From Bacteroidales bacterium (GTDB lineage: Bacteria; Bacteroidota; Bacteroidia; Bacteroidales; GWA2-32-17), in the NCBI GenBank assembly GCA_026416095.1, contig JAOAFV010000036.1:1-56765 (forward strand): 56,765 bases of DNA, in the 5' to 3' direction. The notes under the pieces are model-generated. The model was not told where the DNA came from, did no database searches, and saw only the letters and a program-made list of their open reading frames with translations. The position numbers and the translations under genes are program-made. Each line of letters opens with the position of its first letter. Position 1 is the first letter of the stretch. Below, piece after piece: positions 1 through 10,197 of this stretch.

Positions 1-2
1 CT

Positions 3-3000
3 CCAATAGTCGACGCTGGAGCAGATCAAACCATTCCTTACGGAACCTATACAACACTGACCGGAAGTGCAAGCGGTGGTAGCGGTAATTATAGTTATCA
101 GTGGAGTCCCGCTTCTTATGTCACTAAGCCCAACAACTCAACAACGCAAACAACAAATCTACAATCAACTACAGTTTACACCTTACTTGTCACCGATAAT
201 GTTACAGGTTGCTCTGCTACTGACAATGTAACTATAACCGTAACAGGCACACCGCTAGCTGTTCCATTAAATGTCAGTGATAACGAAATATGTTTAGGAG
301 AACAAATTACAATTACTGCCGTTGCAAGTGGTGGAAGTGGTTCATATACCTACATGTGGTCTTCTAATCCTACTGGATTTAATCCTGGCAACACTAACAC
401 TGGAACACATACTCCTAATCTTTCAACTATTTATTATGTAACAGTTAATGATGGTTATAATACAACTAACACAAGCATAGCGGTCACTGTAAACGAACTA
501 CCCGATGTTAGTATTAGTGCTAACACTCCATTGTGCGAAGGCAGCAATTTAAATTTGAATGGCACATCAACTACAGCTATAACTTATAATTGGACTGGTC
601 CAAATGGATATACAAGCAATACAGGATACTCAATAATACATAATATTCAGCTTAATCAGGCAGGCTGGTATGTTCTGCAAGTTACCGATGGAAATGGTTG
701 TAGTAATAAAGATAGTATTCAAATTAATGTATTACCTTTACCTGATATAAACTTTACAACAAATAGTCCAGTATGCGAAGGAAATACAATACATATTGAA
801 GCAAGTGGTGGTGTGAGTTATTCTTGGTCTGGACCAAATGGTTATAGTGGAAATGGACAGATAATAAATATTAATAATGCCACAGAAGCAAATGAAGGAT
901 ACTATGTAGTACAAGTAATAGGAGCCAACGGTTGTAAAGCAAAAGATAGTATATTGATTGTTGTAAACCAAGTCCCCATTATTACAATTACCAGTAATAG
1001 TCCAACATGCGAAGGTGCTACTATTAATATACAAGCAAGTGGAGGTACAACTTATTCGTGGATTGGTCCAAATTACAGCGGCAATAATGCTATAGTAAAT
1101 ATTACTCCTGCAAGTATTTCTAATGCGGGATGGTATTATGTAACAGTGACAGATGCCACTGGTTGTAGTGGTACAGATAGTATTGAAATAATTGTAAATA
1201 ATCTTCCGATAGTTCAAATAACTGGAAATAATAATATTTGTGAAGGAACTCAATTAATATTGACAGCAAGTGGTGGTAATAATTATCAATGGAGTGGTCC
1301 AAATTATAATGGAAACAATAGCGTTTTATTAATAAATAATATACAATTAACAGATGCAGGCTGGTATTACATGACCGTAACAAACAATTGTGGAAGTAGA
1401 GAAGATTCAGTAGAAGTAACTGTTAAACCTTCGCCACAAATTAATAACTTAATAGGAGGTGGTCAATATTGTGTAGGAAGTAATGTAATAATAGAGGTAA
1501 CAGGTACTTATGATCATATAAGCTGGAGTGGTCCGAATGGATTTACAAGTTCTAATAGTTCAGAAGTAATTAACAATATTAACCTTAATCAAGCGGGTTG
1601 GTATATTTTAACTGCATTAAATAACAACGGCTGCTTTGTAAAAGATAGCATTCAAATTATTGTTAACCCAAATCCACAAATAACAGCAAGTAATAATGGT
1701 CCTTATTGTGAAGGAAATACAATTTCTCTAACTGTTACTCCAAATGGAATGATGTATAACTGGGAAGGACCTAATGGATTCAATACTACTATTCAAAATC
1801 CAATAATTCAAAATGCAACATTAAACAATGCAGGAATTTATACCGTTACAGTGACAAATATTGTAACTGGTTGTTCTTCTATTGCAACTACAAGTGTTAT
1901 AATTAATGAAAATCCTATCGTTGTTGCATCAACTGACACAGTTGTAAATTATGGTGCAACAGCTAACCTTAATGCAGTAGTCTCAGGAGGGAGTGGAAAT
2001 TATAGTTACTTATGGACTCCTTCTAATCTTGTACAAAATGCTAATAGTTTAACTACTTCTACTGTACCAATGACTGATACTACTGAATTCATTATACAAA
2101 TTACAGATAATCAAACAGGATGTTTTGCTTATGATACTATGATTGTAAACGTAATTGGTAGTCAGCTAATAGTAGATTTATCAGCCAGTAGTATTTCAAT
2201 ATGCCAAGGACAAAGCGTAACTATAACTGTTAACGCTCAAGGTGGAACTGAAATTTACACATATACTTGGAATTCAAACCCAGCTGGATTTTATGCTTCG
2301 GGAAGTATTGGTGTTGATACCCCAGAAGTTACAACAATATACTACATTACAGTAAGCGATGGTTATCAGTATGTTGTAGACAGTATAATTGTAACTGTTA
2401 ATAATAATCCTGTAATTTCAGTAACTGCATTCAGTAATGTAGTATGTGAAGGGCAGAATGCAATAATCACCGCTTCGGGAGCAAATACTTATCAGTGGAG
2501 TACAGGCGATAATACTCCTGTTATAACACCTTCATTAAACCAGAATACAACTTATTATGTAACTGGCACCAATGCATTTGGTTGTACCGATGTAGATTCA
2601 ATAACTATAATATATCAACCTTACCCAGCTCCTAACGTAACCATAAGCACACTAAGTACAACCATATGTCAAGGCCAGAGTGCTACATTACAAGCAACAG
2701 GTGCCGATAACTATCAATGGAATACTGGCGACAATACCCCCTCTATTTCCGTCGCCCCAACTCAATCTACTACATACTACGTTACAGGCACTAATACCTA
2801 CGGCTGCGCTGACACTGCAAGTGTAACTATAACATATCTACCTTACCCTGCTCCCGATGTTATTATTACTCAAGGAACATCGACCTACGTGTGTGAAGGA
2901 ACAACCATTCAAATTGACGCAGTGGGGGCTAATACATATCAATGGAACAATGGCTTAACTCAATCTACAATTAACGTCGTACCAACTCAAACAACAACTT

Positions 3001-3827
3001 ATACCGTCACAGGCACTGATACTTACGGTTGTGTTGATACTGCAAGTATAACTGTTAATGTTTTGAGCAACCCTGTAGTAAATATATCTGGTGGAGGCGC
3101 ATATTGCGAAGAACAAACAGTAATCTTAACTGCTCTGCCTGCAAATATGACCTATAACTGGAGTGGACCCAATAATTTCGTTTCTAACAATCAAAGTGTA
3201 GTCATACCATCAGTACAATTAAATCAGGCCGGAACTTATGTCGTAACAGTAATTGATGCTTATGGCTGCAGTAGCGTAGAAACAGTTAATATTGTTGTAA
3301 ACAATAAGCCACATCTTATAATAACTGGCGATACTTCTTTGGTAATATATCAAAGTGCTCAATTAGAAGTAAGCGATACAAGTGGAACAACAATTGTCGA
3401 ATATATTTGGACACCAAACGAATTCTTAAATTGTACCGATTGTCCTAATCCAATTGCAAATCCTTTACAAACTACTCAATATACAGTTATCGGCATTAAT
3501 CAATACGGGTGTTCCGATACAATCACCTACAATTTAATAGTTGATACCGAATGTGGTAACATATATATCCCAAATGCTTTCAGTCCTAACGGAGATGGTA
3601 AACACGATACATGGAAAATTTACGGTAGATGCATAAAAGAAATTGAAGTTAAAATCTTTACAAGATGGGGCGAAAAAGTGTTTGAAAGTTACGACGTTAA
3701 CGAAGGCTGGAACGGCACATTCCGTGGTAAACCATGTAATTCAGATGTCTTCGTATATACACTCACTGTTACTCTAATGACAGGTGAAAAGAAATCATAT
3801 AAAGGAAATATTACAATTTTAAAATAA
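3..3827 (+). CDS. T9SS-exported Ig-like repeat adhesin with CHU_C C-terminal domain (5' end outside window)
   Basis: The reading frame is open from base 3 with no stop, so this is the 3' part (about 1274 residues) of a longer gene; the first in-window ATG at 354 is internal. The protein is a tandem array of roughly a dozen Ig-like repeats of 75-90 residues. Each carries a CEG-type start and a W(S/T)GPN(G)Y or YQWNTGDN core, and SprB-like units are interspersed. The last ~90 residues, starting at IPNAFSPNGDGKHDTW, are the gliding-motility-associated CHU_C domain (type B T9SS sorting signal). This predicts export through the outer membrane and display on, or release from, the cell surface. It ends in tandem TAA stops 6 bp before the PorP/SprF gene, so the two are probably co-transcribed, as sprB and sprF are in flavobacteria. 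The ligand is unknown. Confidence 0.9.
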   Translation, partial: PIVDAGADQTIPYGTYTTLTGSASGGSGNYSYQWSPASYVTKPNNSTTQTTNLQSTTVYTLLVTDNVTGCSATDNVTITVTGTPLAVPLNVSDNEICLGEQITITAVASGGSGSYTYMWSSNPTGFNPGNTNTGTHTPNLSTIYYVTVNDGYNTTNTSIAVTVNELPDVSISANTPLCEGSNLNLNGTSTTAITYNWTGPNGYTSNTGYSIIHNIQLNQAGWYVLQVTDGNGCSNKDSIQINVLPLPDINFTTNSPVCEGNTIHIEASGGVSYSWSGPNGYSGNGQIININNATEANEGYYVVQVIGANGCKAKDSILIVVNQVPIITITSNSPTCEGATINIQASGGTTYSWIGPNYSGNNAIVNITPASISNAGWYYVTVTDATGCSGTDSIEIIVNNLPIVQITGNNNICEGTQLILTASGGNNYQWSGPNYNGNNSVLLINNIQLTDAGWYYMTVTNNCGSREDSVEVTVKPSPQINNLIGGGQYCVGSNVIIEVTGTYDHISWSGPNGFTSSNSSEVINNINLNQAGWYILTALNNNGCFVKDSIQIIVNPNPQITASNNGPYCEGNTISLTVTPNGMMYNWEGPNGFNTTIQNPIIQNATLNNAGIYTVTVTNIVTGCSSIATTSVIINENPIVVASTDTVVNYGATANLNAVVSGGSGNYSYLWTPSNLVQNANSLTTSTVPMTDTTEFIIQITDNQTGCFAYDTMIVNVIGSQLIVDLSASSISICQGQSVTITVNAQGGTEIYTYTWNSNPAGFYASGSIGVDTPEVTTIYYITVSDGYQYVVDSIIVTVNNNPVISVTAFSNVVCEGQNAIITASGANTYQWSTGDNTPVITPSLNQNTTYYVTGTNAFGCTDVDSITIIYQPYPAPNVTISTLSTTICQGQSATLQATGADNYQWNTGDNTPSISVAPTQSTTYYVTGTNTYGCADTASVTITYLPYPAPDVIITQGTSTYVCEGTTIQIDAVGANTYQWNNGLTQSTINVVPTQTTTYTVTGTDTYGCVDTASITVNVLSNPVVNISGGGAYCEEQTVILTALPANMTYNWSGPNNFVSNNQSVVIPSVQLNQAGTYVVTVIDAYGCSSVETVNIVVNNKPHLIITGDTSLVIYQSAQLEVSDTSGTTIVEYIWTPNEFLNCTDCPNPIANPLQTTQYTVIGINQYGCSDTITYNLIVDTECGNIYIPNAFSPNGDGKHDTWKIYGRCIKEIEVKIFTRWGEKVFESYDVNEGWNGTFRGKPCNSDVFVYTLTVTLMTGEKKSYKGNITILK

Positions 3828-3833
3828 TAAACT

Positions 3834-4862
3834 ATGAAAAAAAATGCAATCTTTTTCATTATTATTACTATTTGCCTTTCAAAAATATCATATGGCCAAG
3901 ATTATAATTTATCAATGTTATACGACAACCATGTTTTATTAAATCCTGCCAATGCAGGACTATACTATCCTATTGGAGGTAATTTAAGCTACCGTCAGCA
4001 ATGGAAAAGTATTGGCAACCCTTATACCACTGCATTATTTAGCCTCGATGGTAGAATTTTAAGTCAAGGCACTACCGGTTCAGTCTTAGGTATTGGACTA
4101 GTTGTAGCTAATGATGTCGCAGGCGAAGCTAAACTTAACACCCTAAATGCTAATCTGGCTATAATGGGTAAAGTTATGCTAAACGAAAACAACTCACTCT
4201 CGGCAGGTATTTCAGGTGGTTTAATGCAGCGCAAGCTAGATAACGACAAACTAAGGTTAACTGATCAGCACGATGCTCTTGGAAACTTCGACCCAACTAT
4301 TAATCAGGAAGGATTTGCAACCGAACAAAGAATGGCACCAGATGTCGGCGCTGGCATTCAATGGAGCTATGGAAGAGGCGCTTCAACCCTTTCTTCTAAC
4401 GACCCCTTCGGCTGCCAAGTAGGTGCAGTATTCTACCACCTTAACAAACCAAACACCGGATTTAAAGAAGACCTCGACAAAAGAAATATTAGAATGCTCG
4501 CACATATCAGTATCTCTTACGGCATAAAAAATACCCCTATTCAACTTAACCCTCAAACCATCCTCCAAATTCAAGGCCCTAATAGAATGATCTACCCCGG
4601 CCTAAAGTTTAAGTACCTATTACAAGAACAATCAAGATATACCGGTTTCCTGTTCTCAAGAAATCTAACAATAGGTGGCTATTACAGAGTAGGCGATGCT
4701 CTAGTATTACTAACACAACTGGATTGGGATCAATTTTCGCTTGGTCTATCGTACGATGTAAATCTCTCCGATTTAACTAAAGCTACCAACAGCTTCGGAG
4801 CATTCGAAGTAACTGTAAAATTCGTTCCTATTAAGCCTACCACTTCTAATAAGTTATTATAA
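3834..4862 (+). CDS. PorP/SprF family T9SS outer-membrane protein
   Basis: 342 residues with a signal peptide (MKKNAIFFIIITICLSKIS, then YGQ) and the family's N-terminal signature: YDNHVLLNPANAGLYYP, then YRQQWKSIG. PorP/SprF proteins are outer-membrane beta barrels about 300-350 residues long. The SprF type is encoded next to a large type B-CTD adhesin and is needed for that adhesin's secretion or attachment. It follows the adhesin by 6 bp, which supports a dedicated pair. The last codons overlap the convergent glycosyltransferase gene by 6 bp. Codons here end in C more often than in the flanking minus-strand genes (Asn AAC, Thr ACC, Leu CTC/CTA), which may reflect higher expression. Confidence 0.92.
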   Translation: MKKNAIFFIIITICLSKISYGQDYNLSMLYDNHVLLNPANAGLYYPIGGNLSYRQQWKSIGNPYTTALFSLDGRILSQGTTGSVLGIGLVVANDVAGEAKLNTLNANLAIMGKVMLNENNSLSAGISGGLMQRKLDNDKLRLTDQHDALGNFDPTINQEGFATEQRMAPDVGAGIQWSYGRGASTLSSNDPFGCQVGAVFYHLNKPNTGFKEDLDKRNIRMLAHISISYGIKNTPIQLNPQTILQIQGPNRMIYPGLKFKYLLQEQSRYTGFLFSRNLTIGGYYRVGDALVLLTQLDWDQFSLGLSYDVNLSDLTKATNSFGAFEVTVKFVPIKPTTSNKLL

Positions 4863-5963
4863 AGTACTCATAACATTTTCCAATACTTGAAGATATTTAT
4901 GTTTTAAAGCTTCTACCGAAAAGTGTTGTATTACTGTATTGCGAGCATTAATACCTATTTTTTTTGCAAGCTTGTAATTATTTGCGATGTATATAATTAC
5001 ATCTGTCCACTGAAGAATATTATTTTTTTCGATAAGAAATCCATTGTAATGATGTTTTATTATCCTAAAATTTGCTCCTATTGCAGTTGCAATTGTAGGG
5101 ATACCAAGGGCCATATATTGTATAGCTTTTAACCCACTTTTCCCCAAAACCCACTCTTCTTCTGGAAGAGGGTAAACTCCTATATCAAATTTTTGCAAAT
5201 CAGAAACTTCGCTATTAAGGTCCCATTCTTTACAAAATACTGGAATCTCAGGATTATTGAATTTAAAATTTTTATCACCAATAACATGGACAACAAAATT
5301 TAACTTCCTTTTTTTTAACTCAATAAAAACAGGTTCAAGTATTTTTAAATACTTTGATGTGCTATGACTCCCACTCCATCCAATTACAATAGGATCGTTA
5401 AACTTTAAACTTTGTTTTAATGTATAAACATCGGTATTTATACTCGACGATATATCTGTTGTATTTTTATTAAATTTTCTTACAAACGCATCCAGATATG
5501 GAGTACAAGTAATAACATGATCGGCTATTTTCATTAAATATATCATTTTTTGCTGACCTTTTAAAAACTTGAAATGTTTATTTGCTTCGCTTGAATGCCC
5601 TAAAAATACCATGTCGTCGATATCGTAAATAATCTTTTTGGCTAACAATTTTATAAAAAATTCATAAATTGGAGGACCTAAAGGTGTTGCCCACAAATGA
5701 ATATAAACCACATCGAATTTATGTATACGAAATAAATCTCTTATCCTTACCAAATACCCAACCAATGTATAATAAATTTTTTTTATTACCTTACCCTTCT
5801 GATATAAGATATTCCAAAACTTAATATTAACAAACGAAGAAATTGTTATTTTAAAACCATTCTCTTCGAAAAACGTATAATACTGCTCAAATTTTAATCG
5901 CTGGCTTGGAGCGCGATCCTTTGGATAAGGACATAATATCAAAATATTGTTAGTTAATTTCAT
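4857..5963 (-). CDS. Glycosyltransferase, GT4/GT-B family
   Basis: 368 residues. The N-terminal half has ILILCPYPKDRAPSQRLKFE and a YDIDDMVF segment. The C-terminal half has the GT-B donor-site pattern VIGWSGSHST, followed by GVYPLPEEEWVLGKSGLKAI and ALGIPTIATAIG. The E-rich loop (EEEW) sits where GT4 enzymes bind the nucleotide sugar. No membrane segment is seen, so it probably acts on the inner face of the inner membrane in surface-glycan assembly. Its ATG overlaps the TGA of the next upstream glycosyltransferase (ATGA), which implies translational coupling. Donor and acceptor cannot be read from the sequence. Confidence 0.85.
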   Translation of the reverse strand: MKLTNNILILCPYPKDRAPSQRLKFEQYYTFFEENGFKITISSFVNIKFWNILYQKGKVIKKIYYTLVGYLVRIRDLFRIHKFDVVYIHLWATPLGPPIYEFFIKLLAKKIIYDIDDMVFLGHSSEANKHFKFLKGQQKMIYLMKIADHVITCTPYLDAFVRKFNKNTTDISSSINTDVYTLKQSLKFNDPIVIGWSGSHSTSKYLKILEPVFIELKKRKLNFVVHVIGDKNFKFNNPEIPVFCKEWDLNSEVSDLQKFDIGVYPLPEEEWVLGKSGLKAIQYMALGIPTIATAIGANFRIIKHHYNGFLIEKNNILQWTDVIIYIANNYKLAKKIGINARNTVIQHFSVEALKHKYLQVLENVMSTL

Positions 5964-7210
5964 AAATTACTATAAATGTGCAAATATTTTTCGATTGCCA
6001 AATTTAAATCATAAATTCTTCTACTCATGTTTCTTATTGTTTTATCGTTTTTGTCTTCTCGATAAAAATAGTTTTGTTTCAGTTTACTTATTATATTTTT
6101 AAAACTTTCATCGGAAAAATCATTTACACAATAGATGTTAGGAATTAATTGCGAGTGTTTTTCTAAATCACCTATACTATTACATACAACGGGTATATTC
6201 ATTGCTGTAAATTCACTAAATTTTGTTGGTGAAGGTGAATTTTTTGAATATCCTGGTTTAATAAATAAAATTGCTAAATTTATAATAGATATAACCATAG
6301 GCATTTCTTCATAGGTAAATGTACCATAAAATACCTTGTTAGAATTTAGATTAAATTTTTTCAAGTAGTTTTTTATTGTCGAAATATCGCCATAAACTGA
6401 TAGAACTAAAAAGCTATCAATTTCTTCATCTAATAATTGAAAAAATCTAAACATTTTGTCGAATTCATACCATTGATTTGTAGAGCCACAATAACCTAAT
6501 ATAAATTTCGAAGTAGGTATATTGTATTTTTTTTTAAACTCTTCTTTTTGTTTTTCTGTAATTTTATCTGGATCAAAAAAATTAAAATCAGTTGCACACG
6601 GTATTACATTTATTCTATCAGGTTTTATTTGACTATAATTTTCAATAATATAATTTTTAGCTACTTGTGTTAAGGTAATAATAACATCAGCTTTTTTTAG
6701 CATTTTCTTTTCTTTGTATTTAAAGTAAAAGTAAATTAACTTATATAAAGGATTATTCATATTCCATATTTTACCATCAACACGTTCGTCGGCCCAAAAT
6801 CCCCGCATATCAAATATAAATTTTACTTTTAACATTTCCTTTAGTTTTAAACCAATTAACGATGGTACATAGCTACGTGTATGAATGATTTTTATTTTAT
6901 ACCTTATAGCTAAAAATATGGACAGTATTAACATTAAGGCTAAATCTAGGATTGTTGACAATACTGGTGGATTTTTATGGTATTTTAATCTAAACCATTT
7001 AATGTTTTTATTTTGGATCTTTAAGAATGTATTTTTTCTGTTTTTAGTAAAATTATTTCTTTTTTCAAAACTAATAATAAAAAAAATATAACCTTTTTCT
7101 TCTAATCCAACAATGTATGGTAATATCTGAGATTGCCCAACAGGATCAGTAAGGCCATCGTACGTTAAGTAAAGTACTTTTTTCGAGTTGTTATTTAATT
7201 GGTTTACCAT
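5960..7210 (-). CDS. Glycosyltransferase, GT4 family
   Basis: 416 residues from the chosen ATG at 7210 ([19 protein letters not shown]). The frame stays open to an ATG at 7252, but that start would overlap metG by 62 bp and add a peptide unlike the family. The GT4 N-domain opens with [20 protein letters not shown] and includes [14 protein letters not shown]. The C-domain has [17 protein letters not shown] and a donor-site region around [19 protein letters not shown] with [16 protein letters not shown]. It sits between metG and a second glycosyltransferase, coupled to the latter by an ATGA overlap. It is probably a cytoplasmic or membrane-peripheral enzyme of surface-polysaccharide synthesis; the sugar is unknown. 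Confidence 0.85.
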   Translation of the reverse strand: MVNQLNNNSKKVLYLTYDGLTDPVGQSQILPYIVGLEEKGYIFFIISFEKRNNFTKNRKNTFLKIQNKNIKWFRLKYHKNPPVLSTILDLALMLILSIFLAIRYKIKIIHTRSYVPSLIGLKLKEMLKVKFIFDMRGFWADERVDGKIWNMNNPLYKLIYFYFKYKEKKMLKKADVIITLTQVAKNYIIENYSQIKPDRINVIPCATDFNFFDPDKITEKQKEEFKKKYNIPTSKFILGYCGSTNQWYEFDKMFRFFQLLDEEIDSFLVLSVYGDISTIKNYLKKFNLNSNKVFYGTFTYEEMPMVISIINLAILFIKPGYSKNSPSPTKFSEFTAMNIPVVCNSIGDLEKHSQLIPNIYCVNDFSDESFKNIISKLKQNYFYREDKNDKTIRNMSRRIYDLNLAIEKYLHIYSNL

Positions 7211-9206
7211 TTTGAATTTGTTCAAGTGGTGAAATAAGAACATATTTATCATTTACATCGGCAAATAAAATCATTCCATGCGAAACTATGCCTCTTATTT
7301 TTTTAGGTTTTAAATTAACCACAACACACGCCTGTTTACCAATTAAATCATTTGGTTTATAACTTTGTGCAACTCCTGAAACTACCGTTCTTCTTTCAAA
7401 GCCTAAATCGATTGTAACCTTTAACAATTTATCGGTTCCTTCAACTTTCTCGACATCAATTATTGTTGCAGTTCTAATATCAAGTTTTTCGAATGTTTCG
7501 TAATCTATTGAGTCTTTTATTGGTAAATATTTTGCATCTTTATTTTTATAAAGTTTAGATATTTGTTTTTCAATTATGCTGTCATCGATTTTTTCGAATA
7601 AAAGTTCAGGTTTGCTAACTACATGACCAGAAGAAAATATTGGTTTTTTCCCCACATCATCCCATTCATAATTGTGTATGTTCAAAATCTGTTTCAATTT
7701 AACCGAAGTAAATGGTAAAAAAGGTTCTCCTAAAACAGAAATAATACCGCATAATTCAGCACAAATAGCAAGTGTAGTTTGTGTTTTTAAAGGATTAGTA
7801 GCATAAGTTTTCCACGGTTCATTATCGTTAATATATTTATTACCAAGACGAGCAATATTCATAAATTCTTTTAGTGCCTCTCTAAATCTGAAATTTTCTA
7901 TATTATTTTCTATTTCCTTTTTAATGTTATAAATTTCGTTGAAAATTTGTAATTCTTCGTTTGAGTACTCTGGGCATAATGGTATTTTACCATCAAAATA
8001 GCGATTAAGTAAAGTCAGAGTACGATGTACAAAGTTACCAAGAATAGCAACAAGTTCGTTATTATTTTTAGCTTGAAAGTCTTTCCATGTAAAGTCATTA
8101 TCTTTTGTTTCTGGCATAATCGAAGTAAGTACATACCTTAATACATCTTGTTTATTAGGAAATTCTTCTAGGTACTCATTTAACCACACTGCCCAATTTC
8201 TAGAAGTTGAAATTTTATCGCCTTCAAGATTAAGAAATTCATTAGCTGGTACATTTTCTGGTAAAATATAAGTACCTTCGGCCATTAACATTACAGGGAA
8301 AATAATACAATGAAATACTATATTATCTTTCCCAATAAAATGTACTAAACAAGTTTCTTTATCTTTCCAATATAATTCCCATTTGTCGGTAAGCTCTTTC
8401 GTAGCCGAAATATAGCCAATAGGTGCGTCGAACCATACATATAACACTTTACCCTGAGCATTTTCTAAAGGCACAGGTATTCCCCAGTTAAGGTCTCTAG
8501 TTACAGCGCGTGGTTGTAATCCTTGTTCTAGCCAAGACTTGCATTGTCCAAAAACATTAATTTTCCAATCCTTATGATTATTAAAAAGCCATTCTTTAAC
8601 AACATCTTGGTATTTATCTAGTGGTAAAAACCAGTGTTTTGTTTTTTTTAACTGAAGTTGAGCACCAGTTAATGCGCTTCGCGGATTTATAAGATCAGTT
8701 GGATTAAGTGACGAACCACATTTTTCACATTGATCACCATATGCCATCTCATAGCTACACTGCGGACAAGTTCCAATTATATACCTGTCGGCTAAAAACT
8801 GCTTTAATTCAGGGTCATAGAATTGATCGGTTTCTTTTTCGTATAAAATACCCTTTTCATATAGTTTTTTAAAAAATTCAGAAGCTGTTTGATAATGAAT
8901 TTTACTCGTTGTTCGCGAGTAGATATCAAAAGAAATACCAAAATCTTTAAACGATTTTTTATTAATTTCATGATAATAATCAACAATTTCTTGTGGAGAC
9001 TTTTTTTCTTGTAAGGCTTTAATAGTTATTGGTACACCATGTTCGTCGCTACCACAAATAAATTTTACATCTCTTTTTTTCAAACGTAAATATCTTACAT
9101 AAATATCGGCAGGAATATAAACTCCTGCAAGATGTCCTATATGAATTGGCCCATTTGCATAAGGCAGTGCACAAGTAACCAAATACCTTTTAAATTGTTT
9201 TTGCAT
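7191..9206 (-). CDS. metG: Methionyl-tRNA synthetase
   Basis: 671 residues. Charges tRNA-Met with methionine in the cytoplasm. The class I HIGH motif is at residues 22-25 (GPIHIGH). A zinc knuckle CPQC...CEKC starts near residue 147. The second signature reads [13 protein letters not shown] near residue 329, the form usual in Bacteroidota in place of KMSKS. From about residue 560 there is the fused tRNA-binding (TRBP111/Arc1p-like) OB domain with [11 protein letters not shown] and [16 protein letters not shown]. Length and architecture fit the bacteroidotal enzyme. Its promoter overlaps that of the divergent LD-carboxypeptidase gene. Its 3' end overlaps the downstream glycosyltransferase start by 20 bp, so the housekeeping gene may drive expression of the glycan genes. 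Confidence 0.97.
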   Translation of the reverse strand: MQKQFKRYLVTCALPYANGPIHIGHLAGVYIPADIYVRYLRLKKRDVKFICGSDEHGVPITIKALQEKKSPQEIVDYYHEINKKSFKDFGISFDIYSRTTSKIHYQTASEFFKKLYEKGILYEKETDQFYDPELKQFLADRYIIGTCPQCSYEMAYGDQCEKCGSSLNPTDLINPRSALTGAQLQLKKTKHWFLPLDKYQDVVKEWLFNNHKDWKINVFGQCKSWLEQGLQPRAVTRDLNWGIPVPLENAQGKVLYVWFDAPIGYISATKELTDKWELYWKDKETCLVHFIGKDNIVFHCIIFPVMLMAEGTYILPENVPANEFLNLEGDKISTSRNWAVWLNEYLEEFPNKQDVLRYVLTSIMPETKDNDFTWKDFQAKNNNELVAILGNFVHRTLTLLNRYFDGKIPLCPEYSNEELQIFNEIYNIKKEIENNIENFRFREALKEFMNIARLGNKYINDNEPWKTYATNPLKTQTTLAICAELCGIISVLGEPFLPFTSVKLKQILNIHNYEWDDVGKKPIFSSGHVVSKPELLFEKIDDSIIEKQISKLYKNKDAKYLPIKDSIDYETFEKLDIRTATIIDVEKVEGTDKLLKVTIDLGFERRTVVSGVAQSYKPNDLIGKQACVVVNLKPKKIRGIVSHGMILFADVNDKYVLISPLEQIQNGKPIK

Positions 9207-9216
9207 ATAAATGTTT

Positions 9217-9225
9217 TAATTTTGC
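9217..9225 (+). promoter_or_regulatory. Promoter -7 element for the LD-carboxypeptidase gene
   Basis: TAATTTTGC matches the Bacteroidota sigma-ABfr -7 element TAnnTTTG(C). A -33 TTG at 9195-9197 lies exactly 19 bp upstream, inside the first codons of metG. The element ends 17 bp before the ATG at 9243. It forms half of a near-perfect palindrome with the metG promoter. Confidence 0.72.
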
Positions 9226-9226
9226 T

Positions 9227-9235
9227 GCAAAGTTA
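9227..9235 (-). promoter_or_regulatory. Promoter -7 element for metG
   Basis: On the minus strand this reads TAACTTTGC, a full match to TAnnTTTGC, 20 bp before the metG ATG. It directly faces the plus-strand element at 9217-9225, with one base between them. No clear -33 TTG was found at the expected distance. Confidence 0.65.
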
Positions 9236-9242
9236 AAAAAAA

Positions 9243-10151
9243 ATGATATCACTTTTACCGAAATTAAACAAGGGCGATAAAGTAGGGATAATAGCACCTG
9301 GAAGTAAAGTAGATCTAAAAAAATTAAATAAAGGAATCGAAATTATAAAATCGTGGCAACTTGTCCCTATCGTAGGGAAACACGTTTTTAAAAAAAACAC
9401 TAAATATTTTTCTTCAACAGATATTGAAAGAGCTGATGACTTACAAAACTTTATAAATGATGATTCAATTTGTGCAATATGGTGTGCAAGAGGTGGGTAT
9501 GGTTCACAACGAATTGTTAACTTAATAGATTGGACACCCATATTAAAAAAACCAAAATGGTTAATTGGTTTTAGTGATGTTACTTTCTTACTTAATTATC
9601 TTGCAAATATGGGTATTCCTTCTCTTCATGGTCCAATGGTAACTTCGTTATATCGAACTTCAATAAACAGTCTAAAAATTTTGAAAAATTTTTTGTTTAA
9701 ATGTGATTTCAAATACAAACTAATTAATGTAAAAATATTAAATTTAACTAAACCAAATTTTGAAATAAAATCTAAAATATTTGGTGGTAACTTGTCTTTA
9801 ATGCAAGTATGTATAAATGTTTGCGATAACTTTAAAAATAACGAAAATATTATATTTTTAGAAGATACTACTGAATACATGTACAGGATAGATAGAATGA
9901 TAAAGCATTTATCGGCCTCTGGCTTTTTTAAGAATACAAAAGCTATTATTTTAGGCACCTTTAACAATATATTAGAAAAGAATAAGTTTGATTATGATAT
10001 TAAAGAAATTTTTCTTGAAACCATAAATAACAGCATACCTATATTTTACAACTTTCCTGCAGGTCATACATCAAAAAACTATCCTTTAATTATTGGAAGT
10101 AAATGTATTATAAGTTTAGAAAATAAAATTTTGAACATAGAATTCAATTAA
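9243..10151 (+). CDS. LD-carboxypeptidase (peptidase family S66)
   Basis: 302 residues, the usual S66 length. This family cleaves the L,D bond before the terminal D-alanine of murein tetrapeptides during peptidoglycan recycling; the related MccF members cleave microcin C. The catalytic serine is Ser111 in the IGFSDVT nucleophile elbow. The glutamate lies in FLEDTTEYMYRIDRM near residue 207 and the histidine in PAGHTSKNYPL near residue 275. No signal peptide is seen, so a cytoplasmic location is expected. It is divergent from metG across a 36-bp gap holding two facing promoters. An MccF-like role cannot be excluded from sequence alone. Confidence 0.92.
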   Translation: MISLLPKLNKGDKVGIIAPGSKVDLKKLNKGIEIIKSWQLVPIVGKHVFKKNTKYFSSTDIERADDLQNFINDDSICAIWCARGGYGSQRIVNLIDWTPILKKPKWLIGFSDVTFLLNYLANMGIPSLHGPMVTSLYRTSINSLKILKNFLFKCDFKYKLINVKILNLTKPNFEIKSKIFGGNLSLMQVCINVCDNFKNNENIIFLEDTTEYMYRIDRMIKHLSASGFFKNTKAIILGTFNNILEKNKFDYDIKEIFLETINNSIPIFYNFPAGHTSKNYPLIIGSKCIISLENKILNIEFN

Positions 10152-10197
10152 AGGCAACCAAAACAAAAAAAATTCGTCATATATATAAAAACATCTT

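Noticed and set aside
738-1383. Minus-strand open frames inside the adhesin gene
   Set aside because: They are antisense shadows of a low-stop repeat region; they have no family signal and overlap a clearly coding frame.
9207-9242. A SAM riboswitch or T-box upstream of metG
   Set aside because: The gap is only 36 bp and is filled by the two promoter elements; no leader RNA fits.
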